This document shows positions 44,702-53,508 of a DNA stretch of 64,000 bases, in pieces. The first letter of the stretch is position 1, and each line of letters begins with the position of its first letter. Below the pieces are notes generated by a model. It was given only the letters and a program-made list of their open reading frames with translations, was not told the origin of the DNA and did not search any database. The translations under genes were made by a program, and so were the position numbers. Origin of the DNA: Neisseria yangbaofengii (GTDB lineage: Bacteria > Pseudomonadota > Gammaproteobacteria > Burkholderiales > Neisseriaceae); assembly GCF_014898075.1 (NCBI RefSeq), contig NZ_CP062976.1, forward strand, positions 1,612,001 through 1,676,000, written 5' to 3'.

Positions 44702-45376
44702 ATGCCAAGATTATTAATTGAAGATTTTCTGCGGACACAAGGCTTAAAGCTGTCCGTCGATGACGTTTATGTTGCTTATACCGCAGCGCAGGCGGTGATT
44801 AACATGGGCAATGCCGCGATTGACCGCTCGGTATTGTGGCCGGAAAAAAACGGCTTCAAGCTGGCGGAACACATCGAGCCGAATGCCGATAACGATGCTT
44901 TGTTGAAACAGATTTTTATGGTTTTGGATTCGGTATACAGCCGCCAAGCCAACATTAAAAGTGCGGCAGTTTATGCCCATATGCCGTCTGAAACACTGAT
45001 GCCGAAATTGGTTTTACTCACCCAGCAAGGCTTGGGATTGGAACCGCATTTGGATGTGAATGAAGACAACAGCCAAATCTACCTGGCTTCCCGAACCGCG
45101 CAAAGCGGCTGGATGAATGTGGCCGACGATATTGCTTACTGGCTGACTTTGGGTGAAATTTCAGGTGAACGCAATGCAGGCAGCAAGGCTCAAGTATCCG
45201 TACCGATTTGCACGAAAAGCGGTGCAGTTTTGGGTGTAGTACATATTGAGTTTAACGATAAAGGCCAAACGGACGATGCTTCGTTAGCCGAATGGACTGC
45301 CTTATCATTGGCTTTGAGCGAGCCGATGAAAGCGCTGTTAAACGTGGTGGAAGACGAGGAAACGCAAGATGACTAA
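44702..45376 (+). CDS. GAF-like domain protein upstream of ribA
   Basis: 224 residues from the ATG at 44702 with TTGAGGAATGGCAC upstream. The C-terminal half looks like a GAF ligand-binding fold ([13 protein letters not shown]-like segment, [25 protein letters not shown]). The N-terminal half is helical. No catalytic residues are visible. Its stop overlaps the ribA start by eight bases, so the two are coupled; a sensor role in flavin supply is speculation. Confidence 0.65.
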   Translation: MPRLLIEDFLRTQGLKLSVDDVYVAYTAAQAVINMGNAAIDRSVLWPEKNGFKLAEHIEPNADNDALLKQIFMVLDSVYSRQANIKSAAVYAHMPSETLMPKLVLLTQQGLGLEPHLDVNEDNSQIYLASRTAQSGWMNVADDIAYWLTLGEISGERNAGSKAQVSVPICTKSGAVLGVVHIEFNDKGQTDDASLAEWTALSLALSEPMKALLNVVEDEETQDD

Positions 45377-45968
45377 AGCAGTAAAATTCGTGGCTTCTTG
45401 CCGTTTGCCGACCGAATTCGGCATTTTTACCATGTATGGTTTTGAAGAAGAAAGCGGCCAAGAACACGTAGCTTTGGTGATGGGTGATGTTTCAGACGGC
45501 CTGCCCGTTTTGTCTCGCATTCACTCGGAATGCCTGACCGGCGATGCCCTATTCTCACAAAAATGCGATTGCGGCCCGCAACTGCAGGCAGCGATGCAGG
45601 CGGTACAGCAAGAAGGCCGCGGTGTGATTGTTTACCTGCGCCAAGAAGGCCGCGGTATCGGTTTGATTAACAAAATCCGCGCCTATCAATTGCAAGACCA
45701 AGGCCGCGACACAGTAGAAGCCAATGTCGAACTCGGCCTGCCGGTCGATGCCCGAGATTTCACTTTGGCCAAAAGCATTTACGACCATTTGGGCGTGCAT
45801 GAAGTGAAACTCTTGACCAACAACCCGGAAAAAGTCAAAACGCTGCAAAACGCCGATATTAATGTCGTGGCGCGCATTCCGTTACAAGTTGGTGAAAATG
45901 TTGAAAACGAGCGCTATCTGCATACAAAAGCAGATAAATTGGGGCATTTTCTTTATGAAAAATCCTAA
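45369..45968 (+). CDS. ribA: GTP cyclohydrolase II
   Basis: 199 residues. First committed step of riboflavin synthesis. The zinc cysteines are in [20 protein letters not shown] and the catalytic region in [25 protein letters not shown] complete uptake sequence lies within the coding region near 45490 (VSDGLP). It overlaps the upstream GAF-like gene. ribH is elsewhere in the window. Confidence 0.95.
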   Translation: MTKAVKFVASCRLPTEFGIFTMYGFEEESGQEHVALVMGDVSDGLPVLSRIHSECLTGDALFSQKCDCGPQLQAAMQAVQQEGRGVIVYLRQEGRGIGLINKIRAYQLQDQGRDTVEANVELGLPVDARDFTLAKSIYDHLGVHEVKLLTNNPEKVKTLQNADINVVARIPLQVGENVENERYLHTKADKLGHFLYEKS

Positions 45969-46076
45969 TTACTGATAGGCTGTCTGAAAATTTTTATTTT
46001 AGTTTCAACAAGCTGGCAAACAAGCTGCATAAATCGCTTGTGCATGATGCGGATATTTGGTTTAATTCGGCTTCTC

Positions 46077-46152
46077 GGGTGATTAGCTCAGTTGGTAGAG
46101 CGTCTGCCTTACAAGCAGAATGTCGGCGGTTCGACTCCGTCATCACCCACCA
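46077..46152 (+). tRNA. tRNA-Val (TAC)
   Basis: 76 bases with acceptor GGGTGAT/ATCACCC, discriminator A and CCA. Loop CTTACAA between TCTGC and GCAGA gives TAC. Followed 34 bases later by tRNA-Asp, so co-transcribed. Confidence 0.96.
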
Positions 46153-46186
46153 AGTTTCCTGCAGTTGTGGCAACACAATTGCTTGC

Positions 46187-46263
46187 GCGGTGGTAGCTCA
46201 GTTGGTTAGAGTACCGGCCTGTCACGCCGGGGGTCGCGGGTTCGAGCCCCGTCCGCCGCGCCA
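46187..46263 (+). tRNA. tRNA-Asp (GTC)
   Basis: 77 bases: acceptor GCGGTGG/CCGCCGC with one G-U pair, discriminator G, CCA. The anticodon loop CTGTCAC gives GTC. D loop AGTTGGTTAGA, T arm CGGGTTCGAGCCCCG. Confidence 0.94.
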
Positions 46264-46268
46264 AAATT

Positions 46269-46299
46269 AAAAAGCACTGATTCATATCAGTGCTTTTTT
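46269..46299 (+). terminator. Terminator after tRNA-Val/tRNA-Asp
   Basis: AAAAGCACTGAT and ATCAGTGCTTTTTT around a 4-base loop. Confidence 0.88.
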
Positions 46300-46419
46300 C
46301 ATTTCTATTATCAGCCAAATCAAGCGGATAGAAATTTTCTCCGCTTCATACCCGACTGTTTCAGTCAGTTATTGTTATAATCTTTGCTCTTTTCAAAACA
46401 AAAATATCAAAGGTAGAAA

Positions 46420-47520
46420 ATGAACACCCCTTTCATTCTTGCCGACACACGACCTTACCCTGAAACACCGGTTAAAAACAATCTCTTGCTGCACGCTTCC
46501 AACTTGGCGCATAGCACGTCTGCCGCACAGCGCAAACTCTCCGCCGAATCGCTGCAAACCGAAATCCGCGGTATGTTTCAGCAAAATTATTATTTAGGTT
46601 TGTCGGTGGCCATGAGCATGGTGGCCGATGCGGAAAGCTACAAAGTCTTGCTCGACAACCTGATCACGGTTTTAAATGCCGAAAAAGACGAAGAAAGCCA
46701 ATGGTTTGCCATGCCTTTGGTATTGGTGGCCGGCTGTAACCAAGATCAAACCCTGACTTTGAACGTACCGACTGCTGCGTTGTTTGCCGTGTTGGAAAAC
46801 CATCCGCATTTGCGCGCGCTCAACCAAGCGACATGGCTGCCGTTTCTCGTGCCGTCAACTGCATTGAGCGAAATCAATGCCGGGCAATGGTTTGAAGCCA
46901 AACAAAATCCTGAAGCTGCTGCACAATTTGCCGCACAATTTATGCCGTCTGAACTGCAGATTCCAAGCGGCCAATCGGTGCATGTGGTGTTTGCCTTGGG
47001 CTACGGCGACAAAAAGCTGCAACAATCACTCAACCAAAACCTGTTAAAAGCAGGTTTGCCGCTGATGCAGGTGTGGCAGGAAGCACTCACCCGACCGGGC
47101 CTAACCTTATTCGTCAATCCCCTGTCGCCCGACGCGCCGTTATCTGCTTTGACAACCGGCAGCCACATGCGCCAGCGCATGGCAATGGACGTATTCGCCA
47201 CCAACGCCATCCGCGCCATCCGCATGCAAAGCCCGCGCGTGGGCGTGGTGGTCGCCGCCAAAGCCGGCGGACAGATTCAATTCGGTTTCAACGCCACCGA
47301 CAGTGCATTTGAAATTGCACCGCAAATCTATACTTGGACCTTATCGCCAACCGACAACATCGCCGTTATCCAGCAGAATTTCTTGGATTTAATGGCCGAA
47401 TGCCGTGTAGAACATGTTTACATGCTGCATGACGTGGTTCCGGAAAACAGCGAATTGCCAACCTACGCCCAAGCCTTGAAATCAGCAGGGCACAACCCCT
47501 TTTTCGCAGAACAGTCATGA
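46420..47520 (+). CDS. Conserved protein of unknown function, coupled to a tyrosine phosphatase
   Basis: 366 residues, soluble, with no signal peptide or membrane helix. Segments such as RQRMAMDVFATNAIRAIRMQSPRVGVVVAAKAGGQIQFGFNATDSAF look well ordered, but I recognise no family. Its last four bases (ATGA) overlap the start of the downstream low-molecular-weight phosphatase gene, so the two proteins are made together. An internal uptake sequence lies near 46944. The ATG at 46420 is preceded by AAAGGTAGAAA. Confidence 0.8.
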   Translation: MNTPFILADTRPYPETPVKNNLLLHASNLAHSTSAAQRKLSAESLQTEIRGMFQQNYYLGLSVAMSMVADAESYKVLLDNLITVLNAEKDEESQWFAMPLVLVAGCNQDQTLTLNVPTAALFAVLENHPHLRALNQATWLPFLVPSTALSEINAGQWFEAKQNPEAAAQFAAQFMPSELQIPSGQSVHVVFALGYGDKKLQQSLNQNLLKAGLPLMQVWQEALTRPGLTLFVNPLSPDAPLSALTTGSHMRQRMAMDVFATNAIRAIRMQSPRVGVVVAAKAGGQIQFGFNATDSAFEIAPQIYTWTLSPTDNIAVIQQNFLDLMAECRVEHVYMLHDVVPENSELPTYAQALKSAGHNPFFAEQS

Positions 47521-47981
47521 AAACCTACCGTATTTTATTCGTGTGCCTCGGCAATATCTGCCGTTCACCGATGGGTGAATTTGTATTGCGCCACCGCGCT
47601 GAAGAAGCCGGTGTCGGCCACTGCATTCGCACCGACAGCGCCGGTACTTCCGGCTGGCACGACGGTGAGAACATGCACCAAGGTACACGGCAAATACTGG
47701 CTCAACAAGGCATAGACAACACCGGCTTTACCAGCAGCAAAGTCAAACGCAGCGACATCGATCATTATGATTACATTCTGGCGATGGACGACAACAATTT
47801 GTGCGATTTGGAAAACCTGTTCGGCAAACATCCCGAGAAATTGTTCAAACTGACCGATTTGATTCCCGAGAGCGGTTACAACCATGTACCCGACCCGTGG
47901 TACACCGGCGATTTTGACGAAACTTTCCGCTTGGTCGATTCGGCCAGCATAGCTTTGTTGAAAAAACTGGATTTGGCTTGA
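47517..47981 (+). CDS. Low-molecular-weight protein tyrosine phosphatase
   Basis: 154 residues. The P-loop CLGNICRSP lies at residues 9-17 (the C-x5-R nucleophile loop), and the general acid aspartate in VPDPWYTGDFDETF. Family members in Gram-negatives dephosphorylate tyrosine kinases of capsule systems, or arsenate in other branches. No kinase is adjacent here, so the substrate is unknown. It overlaps the upstream gene by four bases. Confidence 0.9.
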   Translation: MKTYRILFVCLGNICRSPMGEFVLRHRAEEAGVGHCIRTDSAGTSGWHDGENMHQGTRQILAQQGIDNTGFTSSKVKRSDIDHYDYILAMDDNNLCDLENLFGKHPEKLFKLTDLIPESGYNHVPDPWYTGDFDETFRLVDSASIALLKKLDLA

Positions 47982-48016
47982 AGATTTAAAATCAATGGTT
48001 GAAATCAAACAAGGCC

Positions 48017-48530
48017 GAGACCTTTGCAAAATTCCCTTTCCCAAACAATAAAGGTTACTTGAGTTATCAAGTAACCTTTATTTCCCTCCAAACACACATA
48101 TTTCCCTAAGTTTCCCACAAATCCTGATACCCAAGCGCCCGATTTTCCGAGTACTCCCCCCTTCCAGCAGCAGGAGCAATGAGGCTGAATTTGTTTGCCG
48201 CCGGCGGTTTGGATGATGGCGGTGGCTTTTTCTACTTTTAAGGCCTTTTTCGGTGAACTGCCGGTCAATCGGTTCCGACGGATAAGGCAACGTTTGGTCT
48301 TGCGCCAACCGTTTGCGGCAGCGGCGGTCGCGGATGCAGCGGTTTTTTTGTTGCTCAAGACAGGTATGGATGGGTTGCCAATCGATAATTTTGCTGATTT
48401 TGAGCAGTGGGAAGCGGTCGATGCCCTGATGGCAATGATGGGTTGAGCGGTTTGTTGGAAGAAGCTGCCCATAAAAAATCCTCTAAATTCGGTTTAGGGG
48501 AATTTAGAGGATTTTTTTTGGGGGCGGTCT
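48017..48530 (-). mobile_element. IS5-type insertion sequence remnant
   Basis: The left tip GAGACCTTTGCAAAATTCC (48017) matches the known end of Neisseria IS5/IS1106-like elements. On the minus strand, an IS5-like transposase start (MGSFFQQTAQPIIAI) at 48472 degenerates through frameshifts (FPLLKISKIIDWQPI in another frame) and large deletions. A 33-base inverted repeat at 48047-48080 and an AT hairpin at 48480-48520 frame it. The right inverted end is missing. Confidence 0.65.
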
Positions 48531-48556
48531 TTCAGCTTTATCGCTCAATCAAAGCA

Positions 48557-50089
48557 TTAATCAATCGGCGGCGTGTAGCTGCCCGCAGCAATCGCATCTT
48601 TAATGCGTTCGGCTTCCTGCTGCACTTGTGCCAACAGATTTTGCACGTTCTCGAGCGTGGCAATCGGGCTGAGCAAGGTCATTTTCAATGATTGTACACC
48701 GCCGACCTTGGTGACTCCGATATTGGCTTCGCCACGCGCAAACAATTCGTCAGCCACGTTTTGATTCAGGCTGTCGATGTGTTCGGTCGGACAGCCTTTC
48801 GGATTCACGCGGAACAAAATCGAAGCAAACTGTGGTGCGAGTGTCATTTCCAAGCCGTCGGTGGCGTTGATATACCGCTCAACTTCTTTTGCCAGCTTAA
48901 CGCCGTTGTCGATTATCGAACCGTACAGCGTTTCGCCTAAAGCCTCGATGGTAAGCCACAATTTCAATGCATCGAAGCGGCGCGTGGTTTGCAGTGATTT
49001 CGACACTAAATTAGGCACGCCATGTTCGGCATCGTAAGCAGAATTCAGATACTCGGCTTCATAATGGATGAAGCGGAAATCTGCTTCGTTTTTCAGCAAA
49101 AATGCGCCGCAGGAAATGCTTTGGAAAAAGTGTTTGTGAAAATCGAGCGTCACCGAATCGGCCGATTCAATGCCGTCAATCATATGACGGAACTCATTGG
49201 AAAGCAGCAGCGCACCGCCCCAAGCCGCATCGATGTGCACCCACGCGCCGTGGCGGTCGGCTTCGGCACGCACGGCTTTCAAATCGTCAATCGCGCCGGC
49301 ATCGGTGGTGCCCGCGGTGGCGACCACGCAGGCAATGATTTTGCCTTCGTCCGCCAAACGGTCGAGCGTTTGCGCCAATGCGGCGGTATCGATTTGGCCG
49401 TAGCGGTTGGTCGGCACGGTCACTACCGATTGAAAGCCCATGCCCATCATCGCCATGTTTTTCTGCACCGAAAAATGCGCGTTTTCCGAACAAACCACTT
49501 TTACTTTTTGCAGCGCATCAGGCGGCAGGCCGTCGCGTTGAACGCTCCATTCAAGGCCGTCTGAAGTTTGCCAATGCTTGGCAATGCAGGCATCGCGTGC
49601 CAACAATACGCCCATCAGATTGGATTGCGTGCCGCCGGACGTAAATACGCCTGCCGTGCCTTTGCCGTAACCAAGCTTTTGGCGCAACCAGTCGATCATC
49701 TGCACTTCCATCAATGAAGCCGCCGGGCTTTGATCCCATGAGTCCATCGATTGGTTGGCGGCATTAATCAACACTTCCGCCACTTGGCTGGTGACTAAGG
49801 TCGGGCAATGCAAATGCGCCAAGGAATGCGGGTGATGCACTTTTAAGCTGTTGTTTAAAAACAGCTCTATAGCACGCTGCAAGGCTTCATTCAAGCCCAA
49901 ACCGTTTTCAGACGGCCTGAACGATACTTTGTCACGCAATTGGCGAATACTGCCGCCGGCGTACATTTTGTCTTCGTTCAACCACGCCGCTACCGCCTGC
50001 ACCGCCTCATTCATCGCTGCCTGATAATCGGCTACTGATTGCGGATGGTTGCAGAGCAATGCGCGTTGGTGTTGTGAAAAATCTGCCAT
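48557..50089 (-). CDS. ddc: L-2,4-diaminobutyrate decarboxylase
   Basis: 510 residues. A group II PLP decarboxylase making 1,3-diaminopropane from 2,4-diaminobutyrate. The substrate histidine region is [12 protein letters not shown] and the PLP aspartate [14 protein letters not shown]; the PLP lysine is in [22 protein letters not shown]. Its start overlaps the dat stop by one base (TAATG), so the pair is coupled. Assignment to diaminobutyrate rather than another amino acid rests on this pairing. Confidence 0.9.
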   Translation of the reverse strand: MADFSQHQRALLCNHPQSVADYQAAMNEAVQAVAAWLNEDKMYAGGSIRQLRDKVSFRPSENGLGLNEALQRAIELFLNNSLKVHHPHSLAHLHCPTLVTSQVAEVLINAANQSMDSWDQSPAASLMEVQMIDWLRQKLGYGKGTAGVFTSGGTQSNLMGVLLARDACIAKHWQTSDGLEWSVQRDGLPPDALQKVKVVCSENAHFSVQKNMAMMGMGFQSVVTVPTNRYGQIDTAALAQTLDRLADEGKIIACVVATAGTTDAGAIDDLKAVRAEADRHGAWVHIDAAWGGALLLSNEFRHMIDGIESADSVTLDFHKHFFQSISCGAFLLKNEADFRFIHYEAEYLNSAYDAEHGVPNLVSKSLQTTRRFDALKLWLTIEALGETLYGSIIDNGVKLAKEVERYINATDGLEMTLAPQFASILFRVNPKGCPTEHIDSLNQNVADELFARGEANIGVTKVGGVQSLKMTLLSPIATLENVQNLLAQVQQEAERIKDAIAAGSYTPPID

Positions 50090-51462
50090 TATACGCCCCG
50101 CACTTTATTCAGCGCGTCAGCCAATGACCGGCGGAAGCGGCGCAAAAATTCTTCGCTCTCTTCGCGGCTGATAATCAGCGGTGCCAATATGCGTACGACT
50201 GTACCGTTGCGGCCGCCGCGTTCCAGTAATAATTTATTGGCGAAGCAGGCTTTTTGGATTTCCGCCGCCAATCCGGCATCAGCCGGCAGCGAACCCATAT
50301 GGTCGGCAGGCAGGCGTTCATCGACAATTTCAATACCGATCATCAGCCCGCGGCCGCGCACGTTGCCGATACATGGAAATTCCTGTGCCATTTTTTTCAA
50401 TTCGGCTTGGATGAAATCGCCTTGGGTTTGCGCGTTTTGCGCCAAGTTTTGCACTTTCATCACTTGCAGCGAGGCATAACCGGCGGCCATCGCCAATTGA
50501 TTGCCGCGGAAAGTGCCGGTGTGTCCGGCCGGCTGCCATGCATCGAATTCTTTTTTAATCGCCAACACGGCCAACGGCAAGCTGCCGCCGACGGCTTTTG
50601 ACATCACCACCACATCCGGCTCAATCTCGGCATGTTGGAAAGCAAACATTTTGCCCGAACGGCAGAATCCGGCCTGCACTTCGTCTACAATCATCAAAAT
50701 ACCGTGTTTGGCGGTGACTTCGCGGATCTTTTTCAACCACTTAGCAGGAGCAACCACCACGCCGCCTTCACCCTGAATCGCTTCCAGAATCACCGCTGCC
50801 GGTTTGACCACACCGCTTTCTACGTCTTCGATAAAATTTTCAAAATAATAAGTCAGTGCTTCGGCACCGGCTTCGCCGCCAATACCCAGCGGACAACGGT
50901 ATTCGTGCGGATACGGCAGAAACTGCACGCCCGGCATCAGGTTTTGCACCGCGTTTTTCGCACTCAAATTACCGGTTAAGGCCAACGAGCCTTGGGTCAT
51001 GCCATGGTAGCCGCCGGAAAAGCTGATGACATTGCCGCGGCCGGTAAAGGTTTTGGCCAATTTAACCGCTGCTTCGGCGGCATCCGCACCGGTCGGGCCG
51101 CAAAATTGCAGGCGGTAGTTTTCTTTGCCGCCGGGAAAATGTGCCAACAAAGCTTCGGAAAACGCATCTTTCAACGGCGTGGTGATGTCTAAGGTATGCA
51201 AGGGCAAACCGCTGGCCAACGTATCTTGAATACTTTGAATCACGGCCGGATGATTGTGCCCCAAAGCCAAAGTGCCGGCACCGGCCAAGCAGTCCAGATA
51301 ATCATTGCCTTCAACGTCAGTCACCCAACAGCCTTGTGCTTTGGCAATGGCCAACGGCAATTTGCGCGGATAGCTGCGGACATTGGATTCCATCTCGTTT
51401 TGACGGGTTAAGTAATGCTCATTGCTGGCATTGGAAATAGGATTTACAGGCGTAACGCTCAT
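50089..51462 (-). CDS. dat: Diaminobutyrate-2-oxoglutarate aminotransferase
   Basis: 457 residues. A class III PLP aminotransferase making 2,4-diaminobutyrate from aspartate semialdehyde. Visible pieces are [55 protein letters not shown] and the PLP lysine in [18 protein letters not shown]. The ATG at 51462 lies behind a leader of about 230 bases with conserved-looking hairpins (see the leader feature). The product chain leads to 1,3-diaminopropane, a polyamine also found in Acinetobacter. Confidence 0.9.
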   Translation of the reverse strand: MSVTPVNPISNASNEHYLTRQNEMESNVRSYPRKLPLAIAKAQGCWVTDVEGNDYLDCLAGAGTLALGHNHPAVIQSIQDTLASGLPLHTLDITTPLKDAFSEALLAHFPGGKENYRLQFCGPTGADAAEAAVKLAKTFTGRGNVISFSGGYHGMTQGSLALTGNLSAKNAVQNLMPGVQFLPYPHEYRCPLGIGGEAGAEALTYYFENFIEDVESGVVKPAAVILEAIQGEGGVVVAPAKWLKKIREVTAKHGILMIVDEVQAGFCRSGKMFAFQHAEIEPDVVVMSKAVGGSLPLAVLAIKKEFDAWQPAGHTGTFRGNQLAMAAGYASLQVMKVQNLAQNAQTQGDFIQAELKKMAQEFPCIGNVRGRGLMIGIEIVDERLPADHMGSLPADAGLAAEIQKACFANKLLLERGGRNGTVVRILAPLIISREESEEFLRRFRRSLADALNKVRGV

Positions 51463-51700
51463 ATCTGATTACCATCTCGGATAAGGGTTATCGGGCAGGA
51501 AGATAAAATGCCCTTAAGAACAGGTTTTACCGTGTGATAAAACCCCCACAATGGGTGCTAACAGCAATAAAGCTGCGCACCCCATGCAGTACGCGGTCTC
51601 GAATAGCAGCCTGCCTTTATGACTATGGGTTGAATCGCAGGTACTAAAAAGAAAAAACGCCCGGAATCGGCAAAACCGACCCGTAGCGTACTGGCAAGTG
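51463..51700 (-). ncRNA. Putative structured RNA leader of dat-ddc
   Basis: Read on the minus strand, CAGTACGC (51693-51686) can pair with GCGTACTG (51594-51587), an exact 8-bp stem enclosing about 90 bases with further hairpins (TCGGTTTTGCCGA; CCTGC with GCAGG). Directly after it come a hairpin formed by ATGGGGTGCGCAGC and GCTGTTAGCACCCAT, then GGTTTTA with TAAAACC, then GGGCA with TGCCC. A TATTAT lies just upstream. I cannot match it to a known riboswitch class. Structure is inferred by eye only. Confidence 0.45.
51514..51585 (-). CDS. Possible 23-codon leader peptide upstream of dat
   Basis: A small ORF whose ATG lies in the 5' arm of the first hairpin after the enclosing stem. It encodes a hydrophobic peptide beginning MGCAALLLLAPIVGVL, with four leucine codons in a row (TTA TTG CTG TTA), and ending in GKTCS. 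The ribosome site is weak. It may be a chance ORF, or a leader peptide whose translation alters the hairpins. Confidence 0.25.
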   Translation of the reverse strand: MGCAALLLLAPIVGVLSHGKTCS

Positions 51701-51867
51701 GACGGAATAATACGCCGATTTTAAAAAAAATAAAGTGTTTTTTGAATTTTTATTTAATTTATTTTCTATTGATAATTAAATTTTGATTTATTTTTAGTAT
51801 TATTAAAATCGACACGATAATGCTAATTTAGCTGTTTTTCATTGAAAACAGGGCTATTTATCACGAA

Positions 51868-51937
51868 AAGGCCGTCTGAAAAAGTTTTAAACATAAGTTT
51901 ACTCAAATCCTTATCTAAAAATATTCAGACGGCCTTT
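51868..51937. repeat. Wide inverted DUS pair between dat and fumC
   Basis: AAAAGGCCGTCTGAAAAA and ATTCAGACGGCCTTTT separated by about 36 bases. Could act as a weak terminator. The surrounding 51700-51870 stretch is very AT-rich, with no ORF. Confidence 0.6.
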
Positions 51938-51964
51938 TCACAACACGTATGACTGGCATATAAT
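51937..51964 (+). promoter_or_regulatory. Likely promoter of fumC
   Basis: TATAAT at 51959-51964 with a TTTCAC-like -35 at 51937-51942 (16-base spacer). The -35 falls in the tail of an uptake sequence. A palindromic operator follows directly. Confidence 0.6.
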
Positions 51965-51970
51965 CAACTT

Positions 51971-51987
51971 ATGCGAATGGTTCGCAT
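51971..51987 (+). promoter_or_regulatory. Fur-box-like palindrome at the fumC start site
   Basis: ATGCGAATGGTTCGCAT: perfect 7-bp arms around TGG. It closely fits the Fur box form AATGAGAATGATTCTCATT used in proteobacteria. It sits six bases after the -10 box, where a repressor would block transcription. FumC is the iron-free fumarase, so iron control would make sense. Confidence 0.65.
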
Positions 51988-52010
51988 TTTAAATTAAGAC
52001 AGGAGAAATC

Positions 52011-53399
52011 ATGACTACCCGTACCGAACACGACACTATGGGCGATGTTGAAGTGCCGTCTGAAGCCTATTGGGGTGCGCAAACCCAACGCAGCCGCGAC
52101 AATTTCAAAATCGGCGGCGAAACCCTGCCCAAGCCGTTAATCTACGCCATGGCCTTGGTCAAAAAAGCCGCCGCTGCCGCCAATGTCTCTCTGGGACGCA
52201 TCAAAGCCGAACAAGGCGATTTGATTATGCAGGCGGCGGATGATGTGTTAAACGGCAAACTCGACGGCCAATTCCCGCTGGTGGTGTGGCAGACCGGCTC
52301 GGGTACGCAATCTAATATGAACATGAACGAAGTCATCGCCAACCGTGCCAATGAAATTGCGGGCAGCGGTCTGGCCGCGTATCAGCCTGTCCATCCCAAC
52401 GACCACGTCAATCACGCGCAATCGACCAACGACAGCTTCCCGACCGCCATTCACGTTGCCGCCGCCATCGAAATCAACCGCCTGCTGATTCCGGCAGTCA
52501 CAGCCCTGCGCAACACGCTGGATGCCAAGGCCAAAGCATTTGAACCGATTGTCAAAATCGGCCGCACCCACTTACAAGATGCCACGCCGCTGACATTAGG
52601 TCAGGAATTTTCCGGCTACGTTTCCCAGCTCGACCATGGTTTAGGCCGTCTGAACGATGCCTTGCAAGGGCTTTATGAATTGCCTTTGGGCGGCACCGCG
52701 GTCGGCACCGGTTTGAACAGCCATCCGGAATACGCTGAAAAATCAGCCGCCAAACTTGCCGAATTATCCGGCTTGCCGTTTGTCACCGCTCCAAACAAAT
52801 TTGAAGCCTTGGCCGGACGCGATGCCGCCGTGTACGCTTCGGGTGCACTGAAGACTTTGGCCGCGGGCCTGAACAAAATCGCCAACGACGTCCGCTGGCT
52901 GGCTTCCGGCCCGCGCTGCGGCTTGGGCGAAATCAAAATTCCGGAAAACGAGCCGGGTTCATCCATCATGCCGGGTAAAGTCAACCCGACCCAATGCGAA
53001 GCGCTGACCATGGTGTGCTGCCAAGTATTCGGCAACGATGTGACCATCGGTATGGCGGGCGCATCGGGCAATTTTGAATTGAACGTGTACATGCCCGTCA
53101 TCGGCTACAACCTGCTGCAGTCTATCCGCCTACTGGGCGATGCCTGCAACAGCTTTAACGAGCATTGCGCCGTCGGCATCGAACCGGTACCGGAAAAAAT
53201 CGACTATTTCCTGCACCATTCATTGATGCTGGTCACCGCTCTAAACCGCAAAATCGGCTATGAGAACGCCGCCAAAGTTGCCAAAACCGCTTACAAAAAC
53301 GACCGTTCCCTGCGCGAGACCGCCATCGATCTGGGCTTATTGAGCGGCGAAGAATTTGATGAATTGGTCGTGCCTGCCAATATGGTGCATCCGCGTTGA
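52011..53399 (+). CDS. fumC: Fumarate hydratase, class II (iron-independent)
   Basis: 462 residues. Carries the superfamily signature [15 protein letters not shown] (residues about 320-334), the substrate histidine region [18 protein letters not shown] and [20 protein letters not shown] at 52011 behind GACAGGAGAAATC. The leader holds a promoter and a Fur-like palindrome, which fits use of this enzyme when iron is low. Confidence 0.97.
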   Translation: MTTRTEHDTMGDVEVPSEAYWGAQTQRSRDNFKIGGETLPKPLIYAMALVKKAAAAANVSLGRIKAEQGDLIMQAADDVLNGKLDGQFPLVVWQTGSGTQSNMNMNEVIANRANEIAGSGLAAYQPVHPNDHVNHAQSTNDSFPTAIHVAAAIEINRLLIPAVTALRNTLDAKAKAFEPIVKIGRTHLQDATPLTLGQEFSGYVSQLDHGLGRLNDALQGLYELPLGGTAVGTGLNSHPEYAEKSAAKLAELSGLPFVTAPNKFEALAGRDAAVYASGALKTLAAGLNKIANDVRWLASGPRCGLGEIKIPENEPGSSIMPGKVNPTQCEALTMVCCQVFGNDVTIGMAGASGNFELNVYMPVIGYNLLQSIRLLGDACNSFNEHCAVGIEPVPEKIDYFLHHSLMLVTALNRKIGYENAAKVAKTAYKNDRSLRETAIDLGLLSGEEFDELVVPANMVHPR

Positions 53400-53431
53400 A
53401 AAAATTTTTAAATTAGATTTTAAACATAGTA

Positions 53432-53467
53432 AAAGGCCGTCTGAAAATTAATTTTCAGACGGCCTTT
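53432..53467. terminator. DUS-pair terminator between fumC and clpA
   Basis: AAAAGGCCGTCTGAAAAT and its complement, ending in CTTTCTT. A third uptake sequence at 53508 overlaps the clpA end. Confidence 0.8.
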
Positions 53468-53508
53468 CTTAGTAATACTAACGCAATTCGACGCATAATC
53501 CGTCTTTT

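Noticed and set aside
51463-51700. Leader as 6S RNA, tmRNA or RNase P RNA
   Set aside because: None of the signature segments of those RNAs could be found on either strand; kept only as an unassigned structured leader.
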